Shown: positions 44,801 through 56,079 of the stretch, in pieces
How the letters are laid out: each line of letters begins with the position of its first letter
Numbering within the stretch: position 1 is the stretch's first letter
DNA from: Atriophallophorus winterbourni
Lineage: Eukaryota; Platyhelminthes; Trematoda; Plagiorchiida; Microphallidae
Reading direction: 5' to 3'
Assembly: GCA_013407085.1 (NCBI GenBank)
Contig: JACCGJ010010422.1
Coordinates: 89,898-153,897 of the forward strand
Length of the DNA: 64,000 bases
The notes under the pieces: generated by a model
What the model was told of the DNA's origin: nothing
What the model saw: the letters and a program-made list of their open reading frames with translations, nothing else
Database searches by the model: none
Position numbers and translations under genes: made by a program

Positions 44801-47800
44801 TCGTTGAAACGATTGCCATCTACTGGTGTAGGTTGTGATTGATGTACGAATATTGTGTTCAAACTGCACAGGTGTGCAATCGTGTAGTACATCTGTACTG
44901 CAGAGCCAACGCCCTGCAAACTAATGTGTCACAGGTGCTGAGCTGCATGCGAAAACACGCTGTAGTCGCTACCATTTTCTGCTTAGTATCTCTCTGGGCG
45001 ACATAACAGTATTTTAGCCCTTGCGTAGTCTATGAATGCGCGGCACTTTGCATTGATTCAGTCTTGTGCCTTGATACATACATACGTTACTTACTTACTT
45101 ACACAACTATGTACGTATATAAATACATATACATACGTACATTCATGCATAGGTACATACATACATTAATGTGGCGGAACCAGATGGCTGTACCAGTCTC
45201 ATCCATCATTAAAGCCTTTTTTAGTTTTTTTTAATCTTTCTGCGCATAGTATTGCTCTATTTGTCATTAAAACTCATTGCTAACAGAATACCGCTACGAT
45301 GCGGCTTTATTGCCAATCATAACTTTGTTCGATTCCTCCTGTACCTGACTAACCGTTTCAGGTTGATATTAAGAACAACTCATTCTCTACAAGTTCGTTT
45401 TCAATTGTAACCTGAGTGATAGGTTTTTCTAAAGGAATAAAATATAGTCGCGAGTCTCCAGCGTGTTTTCACGTGCAGCTCACTATGAGTGGCGAATCCA
45501 TTCAGCACTGTGTTCGTTGAGAAGTAGTGCACGATTGCACGCCCGTGCAAGCAGTGGTGGATATATTCAGTTTACTAAGTTCTTGCATTATGATACTTAT
45601 TCACCGCACAATAATACCATTACCCTCAGTTTATGTTTAATAAGCGACTGGAACTGCATATGCGAGGGATGTTGTAGGTCGATAAACTGAATTCACAATT
45701 CTCTCCAGTCTCGTCGAATTACTTAACTTTTTAAAGTAGCCTTAAAACCTGTGTTGACTTACTCAAACCCACCCTTACATTCGACCTAACATCGTATCCG
45801 TTTTTCGTTCAGGCGCTTCTCAGGGTACTTTGGCAGTTTCTCTTCCCCGTGTTACGATGTTTCTCGATATCGGTGCCTTTTCATTTTACTCCTTGGTGTT
45901 TATTCTTTCTCTTTATTGTCTAAACTCGTCTCGGATTTTGTTCGGCACTGAATGCATCTTTTTATCGCTGATTTTATGCTGTGCCGTCCTCTTTAACGAA
46001 TTCATGTTCGCCTATTCAGATTTGTGTCTTCACCACGGACGATTTTCATCTCGTCACAACATTTCGTCCCGCATCAAGTGCTAATGCTGCTGTCAAATCG
46101 ATCGAATTCTCACGTCGCGGCGAGTAAGTACTCATTTTACACCCTCACCCAGTCCTCACTGGCGCGGATGAGCTGTAATTCTTCTGCTTGAATCTCCTTC
46201 TGTTTGTGTGTATTAAATCGTGTGCTGACTGTAACGTTTTTGAATTTGCGCGGTCATATGGAAAATGAATCTCATGCCGTATGTTCTCGATCCTAATGAC
46301 CTTCGTCTTTGTCTTTTATTTGTATTTACAGTAACATCGCTTTGTTACCAACCATATCGTCTTCCTTTTGCAGTTATTTTTTACTAAATTGTGCGGATCG
46401 CATGATTCGTGTGTTCAGTTGTGAGGACGTGCTGCAGGCAAACAACGGAGCGGAACTCGAACCGAGCAAGAAACTCAAAGATTTGGTGACTGGGTTCGTT
46501 GGAATTTTTTTTTTGCTTTGTACCATTTGTTGATCATTTTGTATTCAAACCGCTCTTAAATTTGTAGAAGCCACTGGCGTAAATGCTGCTTTTCCGGAGA
46601 TGGGGAATACATATGTGCTGGGTCGATGAAGCAGCATTCTATTTATATTTGGGAAAGAAGTAGCGGAACCCTGGTAAAAATATTGCATGGACAGAAAGGG
46701 GAAACGCTGTTGGACGTTGTGTGGCACCCTTTGCGTCCCATTATCGTCTCTATTTCCAATTCGGTCACAAAAGAACAAGTCTCGATTTGGGCTCAGACAC
46801 AAGTGGTACGTCGGCATTTCATACTTCTGGGAGTCCAGTTGATTGGTAGTGTTGTTCCATGTTCGTTTGTGTGCGTGTTTGCGTGTAGTGCCGCAGGTCT
46901 GGTGATCAGTAATTTTCCGTAATTTGTGAGAAACTGGGTGCCAATATTTTATTTTATACTCAACTTTTTATTTATATCTATTCTTCTGTGACTTATCACA
47001 TCTAATTTTGAATTGTTAAGGCTGGTTGACACGTCACTTGAATTCAGCATTGAGGATTCTTACCCCATCATCTAATTTTGACTTTTTTACTACTTATATA
47101 TATATATATATTAAAATACTTTGGTGTGTGCTGTAGGTTTACAAAATTCCAAATTCCCTCCTAATATATGTCTAGGTGTGGGCAGCCTGACAGTATTACC
47201 CCACTTGCAGTATATGTGTAGCGCGTTGGGTTATACGTCATAAATAGCCTATTTCTATTTTTTCGATAAACCCAAGCCGATAACAGTCAAGAATATTATT
47301 CCAGGAGTCTAGTCACTTCTTGTTTAGATAAAATGTATCACTTGTGTCATTTTTTGCTATTGAGATCGGAGTTAAGTACTGAGTTTGTGATCATTAGCTT
47401 TCCTGTATCAAATGGTATTACGAGTATCAGACAGTGCACGTACTAATTGTCTGTCATTATGCATTTCCTTTGTTAAGCAAAACTGGTCGGCGTTTGCGCC
47501 GGACTTCAAAGAACTCGATGAGAACGTGGAATACGAAGAGCGAGAATCCGAGTTCGACATCGAAGACGAGGATAAAAAAGTGGAGGAGAGCAAGGGTATG
47601 CTTTTCCCATGCATTAAACCATCCTATTATTGCTTGACAGCATTGCATGTAAAACAATAGATGGGTTTTATATGTTATTTTTTGTGTACTATGCTTTGAA
47701 TTTTCAAAGTTGATCGAAGATAGAGTGTCTTGAAATCTCATAGGCAATACGTAAGCTGGACTGCAGTCAATTTTAAGAGTTTGTGATTGTCCTTTCTCCA

Positions 47801-50800
47801 TGTGATTATCACTTCACTTCCTAACTTTACACAACCAAAATAGGTGTAATAACTACTGGTGGTTTTTGACTCGAGGTTTATTTGTCGTTATATGTTTTTA
47901 TGATATCGAATGCCTGGTATTTCACTATTCGTCATAGTTCGTTTCACTAAATTAACTCAGTGATGTATCTACTATCACTGCCCACGTGCAGTCTCTGACT
48001 GTAAGGCACTTTGCCTGGATCAAGCTTGTGTTTTCATACATACATACATACTATCACTGCTGACTATTGCTGGGTAAGAAAACACCTGTGATATTTGTGA
48101 TAATACCGTAGGCTGAAGATAAACTGTACATCACACGATGCGACATGTTTTCTGTATGTATCTGTGTATGTATGAAATCACAAGTCTGATCCAGGCCAAT
48201 GCCGCACAATCGTAGACCGCACGTGGGCTAAGATACTGTCAGGTTGCCCAGGCCTAGACAAATAGAAGAAAATATCAAATAAAGGCAGCGAAGCTCTAGC
48301 GTGTTTCCGCATGCAGCTCCGTACCAGAGGCGAATCATTATAACACGAAGTTAACCTTGCAGTACACAAGTATTGCGTGATCGCATATTGTTACGTTTTC
48401 TGTACCGCTTGTTCAGTGCAGTCTCTGATTGTGCGGCACTTTGCCTGGCTCAGGCTTGTGCATTCATACATACATACACCTAATCTTCTGTCTAGGGCTC
48501 TCATGGTGACAACAAATGTTCCACCAATCCTGCCGATTGAACAAATTATTTGGCTTGCGGCCATTACCAGTTTTTGTAATAGCAACCGGTGGGTCGTTGC
48601 AAACAGTAAATCTTGAAATTCTCCCGACTATTCAACGACTCTTAAAAACGATACCTACTTAATCAATTTGTTGCCAATTCCTTCTGCCATTTTCGAATAC
48701 TTTTCGACAAATCGCTCTTGTCATTCGTTTTCAGACAAAGTGGAGGAAGACGTATTCGTAGATGTTGAAACTGTGGAACCAGTTCAAGCACTACTTAGCA
48801 GGTTTGTTTCTGATGGATGAGCTACCACTCTTCGTCTCTGTGCCTTCTGAAGTTTTTTTTTATTATTTTACCTCAGTTTGTTTTCACATTTCTAATTTCG
48901 TTATTTACATTTATCTCGTTAATCCCATCTAAACCTTGTCCTGTTTGAACTCCCGTGTTTGGTGCAACCACCAGGTGACCGTGAAGATAAAAAATGAGGT
49001 TATACAGCGCGTGTGTAATAAACACCTTAATGTATAGCCGCAAAATCTGGGCTATCCACACTAGACTCCAACGGAAGCTGAATACTGTTCCATTGGAGTG
49101 TATCCGTTGCATTTTAAACATGGATAGCTAGACAGAGTAACAAATACAGAATTGTTCGCCCAAAGCTGATCAACACAGCACGTTCACCTCATTGCGTGGG
49201 GTCGCCTACGTTGGTTGGGCCATGCCCATGTATTAGCAAACGCCAATTTTCGAAAAGATTTATTTTACCGTGAGTTAAAATCAACGAGTTGATTTTGCTT
49301 AGGCTGCATTAAAACATCCGTAAAAGAGGTTTGAAAGCTAGTAAGAAATTACTCTTGACCCGCATAGTGTGTAGCCTCATATTCAAACATCGGAAGTGCT
49401 GGGTTTGATTTCGCTAATGAACGACGATCAAACCGACAGCATGCCAACGCTACCGATCGACTGAGTACTGTGCAATTTGTGGGATTGCTCATGATTCGCG
49501 AATCGAACTGTTTCGTTATCTTAATATGTTGGTATCATGAGGTAATCCTGTGCTAATTACAATAACACCATGTGATGCGTATTTTCATGCATTTCCATCA
49601 CAGACCTCACGACATAGGGTCTTGATTGTTCATGCGTGCAATGTCTGTTTGGTCGATATCATATTTTATGTTTCTTTTAAACAATGGATGATTACTTCGT
49701 TTTATTATATTTCTCATACGAGTATCAGTGTGAATCTTCTCTAAATAACCTTCTGCAGTGATGAAGAAACCGAATGTGAAGATATACTGATGTTTCTATC
49801 AATTTCACCGGATATCGACAACCCGGATGAATATTCTGCAAACGATGAGGTTCCAGACACGGGTTCTAGTGTGAAGAAGCGATCGGATTCTCCGTCCAGC
49901 CGAACCTCAGAACCTCCCGTTAAACAAAGCAAACGAAAAGAACAGACGCTTTCACCTGCACCCTCCGCCGCTATTTGCACCACAATTGATTTACCAGCTG
50001 CGCCGACCAATGAGGTGATCAATTTTACCGTTTCATTTCGATACAGATTTGCTATGTTGTTGTGCTTCTTATCTGCGCCGCTGACACTTAACGAGGGTCC
50101 GTTTACTCTCGTCGCGCTTTTTGTTCCCCCTATTTGCTCTTTGTTTAGACCTGAACAGTGTGACAGTATCACATCCCATACAGATTTGCTCCTGTGTGGT
50201 AGTTCATCTTAATTTAATCATACAATCATCTCCACTTTTGTTCAGCGTTAGATCAGAAGTATCCGATAGTCTTGCGCTTTTGGTTGTAGCTTCTGTGGTA
50301 AACATCAGCGGAGAATCCTTAGTAAATGTCTACTGTTATTATTTTACTGCTTCTGCTGTGTAAGCTTTATCACGGTGAATGCTGTGAGTAAGCGCGTATG
50401 GGGTCTTTCACCTTGATTCACCTTGCTATTGTCTGTGCTAAATATATGTGGTACACGGCAGTGGCCCAGATAATATGACGTTCGACTTTCAATCGTACTT
50501 CTATTTCTGTCATATCTGTCTAGGTCTGGGCAACCTGAGAGTATCTCAGCCCACGTGCAGTCTCTGACTGTGCGGCGCTTTGCCTGGATCAGGCTTGTGT
50601 CTTCATACCATACCATACCAGTTCGAACGCCGCCGCAGTTGCATGTTTCCGGGTCCCCAACATACTCAGGCGCTAAAGCGTACCAAGAATAGGTAACTAA
50701 CTAACTGCCACAGCCCAGCACCTTGTTCGATCGGTGAAATCTAATCACTTATATATGGATTCGGGTAACGCTTTATCTCGAGCGGTACTACCAGCTCGCT

Positions 50801-51431
50801 CGAGTGTCCCTAGGTTGCTGTGAGATCGGTTCACCACTGTTTTGTTCGCTTGGCGTTCAGTTTAGCACGATTTATTTATATCTGCAGGGCTAATTTACTT
50901 TTGTAAAGTAAATGCCTTTGTTGGTGTCTCGTTGGGACGGTAATTTGGGTGCCTCAAGCATGTGTTAAAATTGATGTCCTTAGCATCCCGTCAGTGTAGT
51001 TCAAGACCATGTAAACACCACAAGTGCTTATGCTCCGCGGTGTAGTTAGAATGCAAGCAGCCGAGCCATTAAATCGTATAATAAATAAAAATACATGCTT
51101 TTACAAAAGTTTTTGTAATCGTGTATTCACGAAGACGCAATGTAGCAGATTGTCTTCAATGTCCATCTCTTATACACAAACATTTTCACATGAAGTTCAA
51201 TAAGTTGAAAGCATTGCTGTTTTTCATACCGCTATTAGATATAATTTCTACCATTTATTGTCAAAGGTTCATCCTTTGGTGCAAAGTAAAAAATCATCTT
51301 CCAAGTCGCTCCACGCGGATGCTTCGAAACACAATCCCGGTGTTGCTGCTGGGCCAGTGTCGGGTCATTCCGGAGCATCGTCGCGTAAGACTGCCTCGCG
51401 CCAACGGGATCGTACCAGGAACCGTAGATGA
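41883..51431 (+). CDS. RBBP5: RBBP5, WD40 subunit of MLL/SET1 H3K4 methyltransferase complexes
   Basis: Twelve exons join in one frame of 1,623 nt (540 aa plus stop), against about 538 aa in mammals: 41883-41901, 41948-41973, 42009-42214, 42247-42478, 44629-44700, 46020-46123, 46374-46493, 46568-46805, 47478-47595, 48735-48801, 49759-50014, 51267-51431. All introns are GT-AG with consistent phases. It starts '[15 protein letters not shown]' like the vertebrate protein. WD repeats follow (e.g. '[16 protein letters not shown]', '[12 protein letters not shown]', '[15 protein letters not shown]', '[11 protein letters not shown]', '[18 protein letters not shown]', 'VSIWAQTQV'). The acidic '[20 protein letters not shown]' of exon 9 is the ASH2L-binding region, and '[11 protein letters not shown]' in exon 10 matches the WDR5-binding motif. 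A basic, Ser-rich tail beginning 'VHPL' ends the protein. RBBP5 is a nuclear scaffold that stimulates the methyltransferase. Weakest junction: donor gttatt at 42479. Confidence 0.95.
42830..43062 (+). repeat. SINE-A copy in RBBP5 intron 4
   Basis: A full-length copy (cagcatttctgtgctgtagg... to ataccatcataccatacatacc) with all landmarks. Same strand as the host gene. Confidence 0.9.
43319..43735 (-). pseudogene. RTE-like LINE C-terminus in RBBP5 intron 4
   Basis: Minus-strand frame 43642-43319: '[20 protein letters not shown]', '[19 protein letters not shown]', '[18 protein letters not shown]' and '[12 protein letters not shown]' to a stop. It is clearly related to the C-terminus of LINE D at 38553-38840 ('[18 protein letters not shown]', 'RLPGWGPRDSECPWLDTL'), but diverged enough to be a different subfamily. 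The 43640-43735 DNA continues it in another frame. It is 5'-truncated. Confidence 0.8.
44083..44122 (-). repeat. SINE-A fragment
   Basis: gcacaagcctgaaccaggcaaagtgccgtacagt: only the last ~35 bp of the family, on the minus strand, in RBBP5 intron 4. Confidence 0.6.
44885..45175 (+). repeat. SINE-A copy with long (CATA)n tail, intron 5
   Basis: An older copy (gagctgcatgcgaaaacacgctgtag, tctctctgggcgacataacag, gcggcactttgcattgattcagtcttgtg) whose 3' tail has grown into about 100 bp of catac/acgtacat microsatellite up to 45175. Confidence 0.75.
45448..45512 (-). repeat. SINE-A 5'-part fragment, intron 5
   Basis: gtcgcgagtctccagcgtgttttcacgtgcagctcactatgagtggcgaatcc is the minus strand of the family's first half; the 3' half is missing. 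Confidence 0.55.
47096..47112. repeat. (TA)n microsatellite, intron 8
   Basis: About eight TA units within RBBP5 intron 8. Confidence 0.8.
47155..47232 (+). repeat. SINE-A fragment, intron 8
   Basis: ctaatatatgtctaggtgtgggcagcctgacagtattaccccacttgcagt: a diverged middle part of the family. Confidence 0.6.
47980..48051 (+). repeat. SINE-A 3' end, intron 9
   Basis: gcccacgtgcagtctctgactgtaaggcactttgcctggatcaagcttgtgttttcatacatacatacatac. Confidence 0.8.
48163..48345 (-). repeat. SINE-A copy, intron 9
   Basis: A minus-strand copy with a (TGTATG)n tail at its left edge, all landmarks, and a 5' truncation at ggcgaatcatt. Confidence 0.85.
48412..48480 (+). repeat. SINE-A 3' end, intron 9
   Basis: cagtgcagtctctgattgtgcggcactttgcctggctcaggcttgtgcattcatacatacatacac. 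With the minus-strand copy 70 bp upstream it makes an inverted pair. Confidence 0.8.
48985..49300 (+). pseudogene. LINE A fragment in RBBP5 intron 10
   Basis: Frames read '[20 protein letters not shown]', '[20 protein letters not shown]' and, after shifts, '[14 protein letters not shown]' and 'FEKIYFTVS'. They correspond to the post-RT segment 'VYSACVLNVLLYGSETGTTH', 'ERKLNAFHLRSIRRILNISW' and 'RRLRWLGHVYRMENGRIPKD' of LINE A at 3592-4572. Heavily decayed. Confidence 0.7.
50505..50632 (+). repeat. SINE-A copy, intron 11
   Basis: tctgtcatatctgtctaggtctgggcaacctgagagtatctcagcccacgtgcagtctctgactgtgcggcgctttgcctggatcaggcttgtg with a (CATAC/CATACC)n tail; 5'-truncated. Confidence 0.85.
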
Positions 51432-51517
51432 ATGAGTGTTCCGTGGTTGATCAATTACTGTTTATCATTTCCATTATGTTTTTCGTTGAACATTTTGTCA
51501 TTCATCATATCTATGTA

Positions 51518-51523
51518 AATAAA
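51518..51523 (+). terminator. RBBP5 polyadenylation signal
   Basis: AATAAA 87 bp after the stop codon (gtaAATAAAatc), followed by T-rich DNA; a good candidate for the 3' end of the RBBP5 transcript. Confidence 0.6.
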
Positions 51524-51954
51524 ATCATATCACTTGTCGCTTCGGTTTTTTCCTTTGTTTCCCTGCCTCGTTTATTTATTAGTACGTGAATGAGTAGTTT
51601 ATTATTGAATACCGATGCGCTTGTAATATACATCCACATTCGACATCGAGCGAGGGAGGTAAACCAGTCTAATGTCGTATACTATTGCGTCTTTTGAAGC
51701 AGAAGATGTATGCGGCCCTAGCCGGTGGGTACCAGTAGGCTAAAATTGTTTTGCTATTTCCTTCTGGTCGTACACTTCTTCAGCGACTTCGCTTTTTTAA
51801 CGCCAGTGTTTTGCTTCCCCGCCCCACTGTCTTTCACCAGTATTACATCCTGCTGGACATTATGAAGTTCAGCTTCAGACAAATAGTTATATCATTAACT
51901 TTGTCACATACAATCTTTAAATCTTTTACGTGATATTAATACTCTTCTAATCAA

Positions 51955-52380
51955 TGATGTTATACAGCGCGTGCGTTTTTAATTACCCGCGATACCTGGA
52001 TCGTGCACGCAAGACTCCCAGAAGCGGAATGCTGTTCAAGGAATATCTGATGCATATTTTATGCATGTATGTGTAAAGCACAAACCTGGATCCATACAAT
52101 TTGCCTCAGTCAGAGACTGTATTTAGTCCGAGAAACTGTCTGGTTGCCTGGCCTAGACAGGTCGCAGTGAGACTCCAGCGTGTTTGCCCATGCAGTTCAC
52201 GACCTGTGGCAAATCAATTTCGCATGGCTTTACCCACGCAGTGCTGATTTATTGCGCATCCGTGCATGTTGTACATTTCGTGGGTGACAAATGCAGAAAT
52301 GCTTTCTAAAACGAGTCTGCAGATTATGTCCACCGTACTGCGACATCGTCACCTATGCCTAAGGACTGGAAACCGGTAGT
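51955..52380 (+). pseudogene. LINE A fragment split by SINE-A
   Basis: 51955-52050 ('LYSACVF' region) and 52275-52370 ('WVTNAEMLSKTSLQIMSTVL') are consecutive parts of the LINE A C-terminal segment (compare 'SWMDRVTNAEVLSKAGLQ' near 3960). The minus-strand SINE-A at 52065-52220 lies between them, a second nested insertion of this repeat into a LINE. Confidence 0.7.
52065..52220 (-). repeat. SINE-A copy nested in LINE A
   Basis: gcacaaacctggatccatacaatttgcctcagtcagagactg...gtctggttgcctggcctagacagg...gagactccagcgtgtttgcccatgcagttcacgacctgtggcaaatcaatt. A diverged minus-strand copy. Confidence 0.75.
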
Positions 52381-52429
52381 ATTTCAAAATATCTACTCTC
52401 TATCGATTTAAAATCAGGGAGTTGACCTG

Positions 52430-52575
52430 ATGTGATTGAAATTTTTATTCCGTGTGAATAAGTGAACATAGGTGACAGTCATGCGCTTGCGATGCAAATT
52501 CCTGGTCGACATCAACCGAAGGTGGCCAACAGCAGCCAGCATTAAATACTCGACTGAGTTTGCGATTAAAAAACT
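52430..52575 (+). repeat. Repeat C distal part
   Basis: gcgatgcaaattcctggtcgacatcaaccgaaggtggccaacagcagccagcattaaatactcg is related to 60790-60880 and to the reverse of 2740-2830. Confidence 0.5.
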
Positions 52576-52975
52576 ACACCCACTTAAATAGTATGATCTA
52601 ATTAACCAGGCAAATGTTCTGGATCGCTACGTTTGCTTTCGTTTTCTGTTCTCTCGCCAAGCGTTGTTGTTTCGTAAAAGTTACATCATTGTTCAACCGA
52701 CTCTACCGCAGAAGTTCATTATTTGCTGCGTATAATATATGTGATGAGATAAAGACTCAACTATTCTCTCAATGAAAGAAGTATGTCAACGGCTTTCTAT
52801 TTTGTGTTGACCTGGCTTCTCTTGTTGATCAAGATACTAGTGACGTTTTTCGAGTATATTTTCGCTATTTTAACTTTCTCATCTTAAAACTGTTGCTTGT
52901 TCTATCTGTTTTTTACTTTTTTAGTGCGTTCTGTTACCATCCGGAAAACTATTTTGTTTGTCTACTTCCTCTCTC

Positions 52976-55888
52976 ATGTCCAGCGAAGATTCTAGTCATA
53001 CCACCACATCAAACGTGCATTCTGTAAATGAATGGGAAAATGCTGACCTGGGTTCTGAAGCTCGGAAGGAGAAATTTCTTCGATTAATGGGAGGCACGAC
53101 TGACCGCATGCACAAGGGTAACATTTCAATCGGTGGTGATGCGGCACATCACCATGGCGTTAGTTCGAAAGATGAACGTCGAATCGCTAGTGACTTGGAA
53201 TCCCAATTTCAAGAATCTGTTGATCGTCGCATGGACTACAACAGGCACGAAGGTCTTGGGTGTGAAGGACGTAAGTCGGTTCTTGATTATCAATGGCTGT
53301 TTGTCAATTTCTGCTATTATTTATATAAGGCTTTCGGCTTCACATCCGTTTACTCAACTTAGATTTATTAGATTGTAGCAATTCATGAGCCTATGCTGCT
53401 TTATTTATGCACTTGGTCGCTTTGATTCGTTCATCTTCAGCAACTAATGTTTCGTCATTACCTCTTTTAGGTCATTTTAAATTCGTCATTTTTCCAAATG
53501 GTAATTTATTCATCCATTCAGATGTGTATTATTCTCTTCAACTTTATTACGTTACATCGAAAGGCGACCACTGAGCTCTACAACAGCGTCACATCAATAG
53601 CAAGCTTTTCTATTTGACTGCCGAAGATAGATACCGGAGGTGATTACGTCTGGTTATTCCTGGTTAACGAATGACAGCTGGCGAACATCTGGTTTTCTAT
53701 CAAAACATTCGGGTCATAAGTTCAGCAGTAACTATCTTACTCCCCGCGTTTCAGAGCAACTTAAAGTTTGCGCCTTGATTCATCCCTGAGGTCAGCCTGT
53801 CCAATGCTAAGCGCGTATATCCACGAATCCCACAAGACAAGTGAAAGCCGACTGGTCAAACGGTTAATTATGCACAAAACCAATAACAAAACGCACGCCT
53901 ATATTATATATTCAAACCAAATAAGCACAACACTGTAATGAAACATGTCAGTCTCGGTTGTCAATTCCATCTGATTTTCAATCGATTCTGTACCAACCGG
54001 TACGCTTCAAGTCCTCACCCCGCAAGGTATGTTTGGCTGACCTTGATGAATTGCATATGGTTCGAATGCGGCTGACTTTCCCCATTTCTCATTCTTCAGA
54101 AGATGTCGCTCGAACCGTTTTGATGCAATCCTTCCGAAACCCTGATTATTAAGCGTTCGCAGTCGTCTTTATCGGTCTTTTCACTGCTTCAGGCTCTTGT
54201 GTTATCCGGCAGGGTAGTGTTCTTCATCTCATTCGAAAGTTCGTGATCTGTACACGTCGCTAATGCACTTCGCACCTCTACCATAATGCGAAAGTGGTGA
54301 CTGATGAAAATTATTTTTCAGATGACGAAATGGTTGAATCACCAAAATGCGAGCATGTGCTTCCAAAGGTGGTCATAGCCGGGGGTGGCAGTGGGGATAT
54401 GCTCCCACTGTCTATAAAATGCTCCCATATGGCATTCGTCTCAAATAGCCTCTGACAGCCATGTCCAGCTTCTTGCCTGCACGAATGGCTCCCCGAGCCC
54501 GGTGGAACTGCTTCTGCCAGCAAGAGAAGGGGCGATGGCGAGTGACTGGCGCCTGAAAACTAGCTTGCTTCGGGCAGATGGAGCTCGTTAGCCTGGGAAG
54601 GCATTTCATCTAGGGGAAGGAAAACCCTGATTTTAAACCGCTGCCTTGCGGGATACCCGATCGCGGGAAACGCTTCGCGAGAAAACCCTGCGGGATAATC
54701 TGAAGCAGAGTCTCGTAGACGGTTGGTTGGTGCACACCACCACTTTCTGGCAACTCTCTGCTGCCTTGCAGGTCGCACTTGGTTGCACAAAGGCTGGAGA
54801 AGCTGACTCGAACAAACGCCGAGTGGTGCTGGGACGCCGCTTTGTACCCGAATTCCCAAGACTCTTCATTGAAGCCGACTCATCCTCCAGGAGGAGATAG
54901 TCACACAAAAGTAAAATGTTAAATAATGCGAACATGTGCGTTTGAAAAAGCGAACCTAATCAATGGCAAACATTGAATTGAAAACCCATATCACGTGCTG
55001 TTAGTTATTCTTGTTGAGTCCGTTTTGCTTTTGCCATAGACAGTAAAAAACCACGAAGTAATCGTTTCTACAGTCATGAATTCTGTCCATATAATTTGAT
55101 CACTATCGCCTCGACTCTCCTCAAAATGCAATTGCCCTGTCTGGATAAAATTCTGAGAACGCATTTTCAGGTTTTACTTAGCGCCCCGTCAACCTCCCTA
55201 GAACAACTTCCGTCAACCAAATTTTGTAGTGTTTTTTTTCCGGTTTCCGCGTACTGCCAAATCAATTTGATCTACAGGAGCAAAAATACTGGTGGGTTCA
55301 CATGAGGTTTGCTTGAAATGTTGTTGCATCTGTTGCTTACCGCTTCGTTGTTGAATGCTCTCAACTTTTCAGATTTGAGGCTGTTCTTGTTGGTGTCTTT
55401 TGAGGCCACAGGCGTTCAAGTATTTCGATAATGCAAGATAAATTATCGTTTTACTCGGAACCCTGCTTATCAGCGCAAACAGCAGCCTTCTTTTCTGTGT
55501 GTATTTTGATTGTAGTAATGAAGTTTGCATGCTGCTCAGCCAGAAGATGAAATTGCCTTAATCCTTTTTGATGTGGCGACTTCAATTCTAAGTTAGCTAA
55601 TGACAGATGATGCCTCCAAATTTTCTCGAATGCTTTCTTTCTGTACAAGGATTTTAATATATAACACATACTTCCTTTTTACCATCCTTCGTATATCTTG
55701 ACATCTACAGTTTAGCTGAATGAATGTGTACCCATTGTGACATCTTGCATTTGGTCTGAGCTTTTCAAACGATTTCTTTCACAGGTTCCCTCGACTTCTC
55801 CACCAACATCAGCTCAGGTGAAAATCCCCGTGATTTAAAACAGCAATACCATTCATCTTTCGTTCCGGCGAAGAAATCTGACTCATGA
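52976..55888 (+). CDS. SMAP: Small acidic protein (SMAP/C11orf58-like), two exons
   Basis: Exon 1 52976-53270 (98 codons plus 1 nt) has donor GGAC/gtaagt; exon 2 55785-55888 follows acceptor tttctttcacag and joins in phase, giving 132 aa. Exon 1 has 'EWENADLGSEARKEKFLRLM', then 'SIGGDAAHHH', 'DERRIASDLESQFQESVD' and 'YNRHEGLG', the conserved core of vertebrate SMAP (W-E-x-A-D-L-G-x-E-x-R-K-x-K-F-L-R-L-M-G...L-E-S-Q-x-Q-x-S-x-D...R-H-x-G-L-G). Exon 2 ends 'DLKQQYHSSFVPAKKSDS', like the family's D-A-K-x-x-Y-x-x-x-F-V-K-x-x-x-S end. The long Asp/Glu run between these blocks in vertebrates (about 183 aa total) is mostly absent. The function of the family is poorly known. ATG 52976 is chosen because the upstream codons are preceded by an acceptor-like tttttag (52918-52924). 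Confidence 0.85.
53780..54285 (-). repeat. Repeat C copy in SMAP intron
   Basis: The reverse complement matches 63240-63680. Landmarks in plus orientation: tccctgaggtcagcctgtccaatg, cacgaatcccacaa, ccgactggtcaaac, ccggtacgcttcaagtcctc and ttcgtgatctgtacacg. A short frame, 'GSVLHLIRKFVICTRR', is the counterpart of 'GRVLYILRKLVISAHR' at 63250. Confidence 0.75.
54430..54900. other. GC-rich island in SMAP intron
   Basis: About 470 bp is noticeably richer in G and C than its surroundings and open in frames on both strands (plus 54646-54900, minus 54859-54560). No known domain was recognised. Sharp edges against AT-rich flanks suggest an inserted repeat or foreign segment. A gene here is not claimed. 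Confidence 0.4.
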
Positions 55889-56079
55889 CGTGGTGTTTGT
55901 TATTCATTAATTTCTGTTCCTTGATATGGCACGTTTGGTTCGTGCACACAAACACACAACATTCTATGCTTGCTATTTTTTAAACCATTTCTCAAAGCTA
56001 GCGCTGTCTTCTTGGTTTTCTGGATTCTGAGCATGCTGTTTAACGTAATTTTATTGAGTTCAGGAACGCGTTAGTTGAT

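Noticed and set aside
49741..50172. 143-codon minus-strand frame
   Set aside because: Antisense of RBBP5 exon 11 and following intron.
54303..54340. ctgatga...cagatgacgaaat, hammerhead-like string
   Set aside because: No helix II can form and the GAAAC end is missing (gaaatg); a chance match overlapping a splice-acceptor-like sequence.
54322..54368. Possible middle exon of SMAP (cag/ATGACGAAATGG...CCAAAG/gtggtc)
   Set aside because: Splice signals fit, but its length breaks the phase needed by the conserved last exon, and it has no similarity to SMAP.
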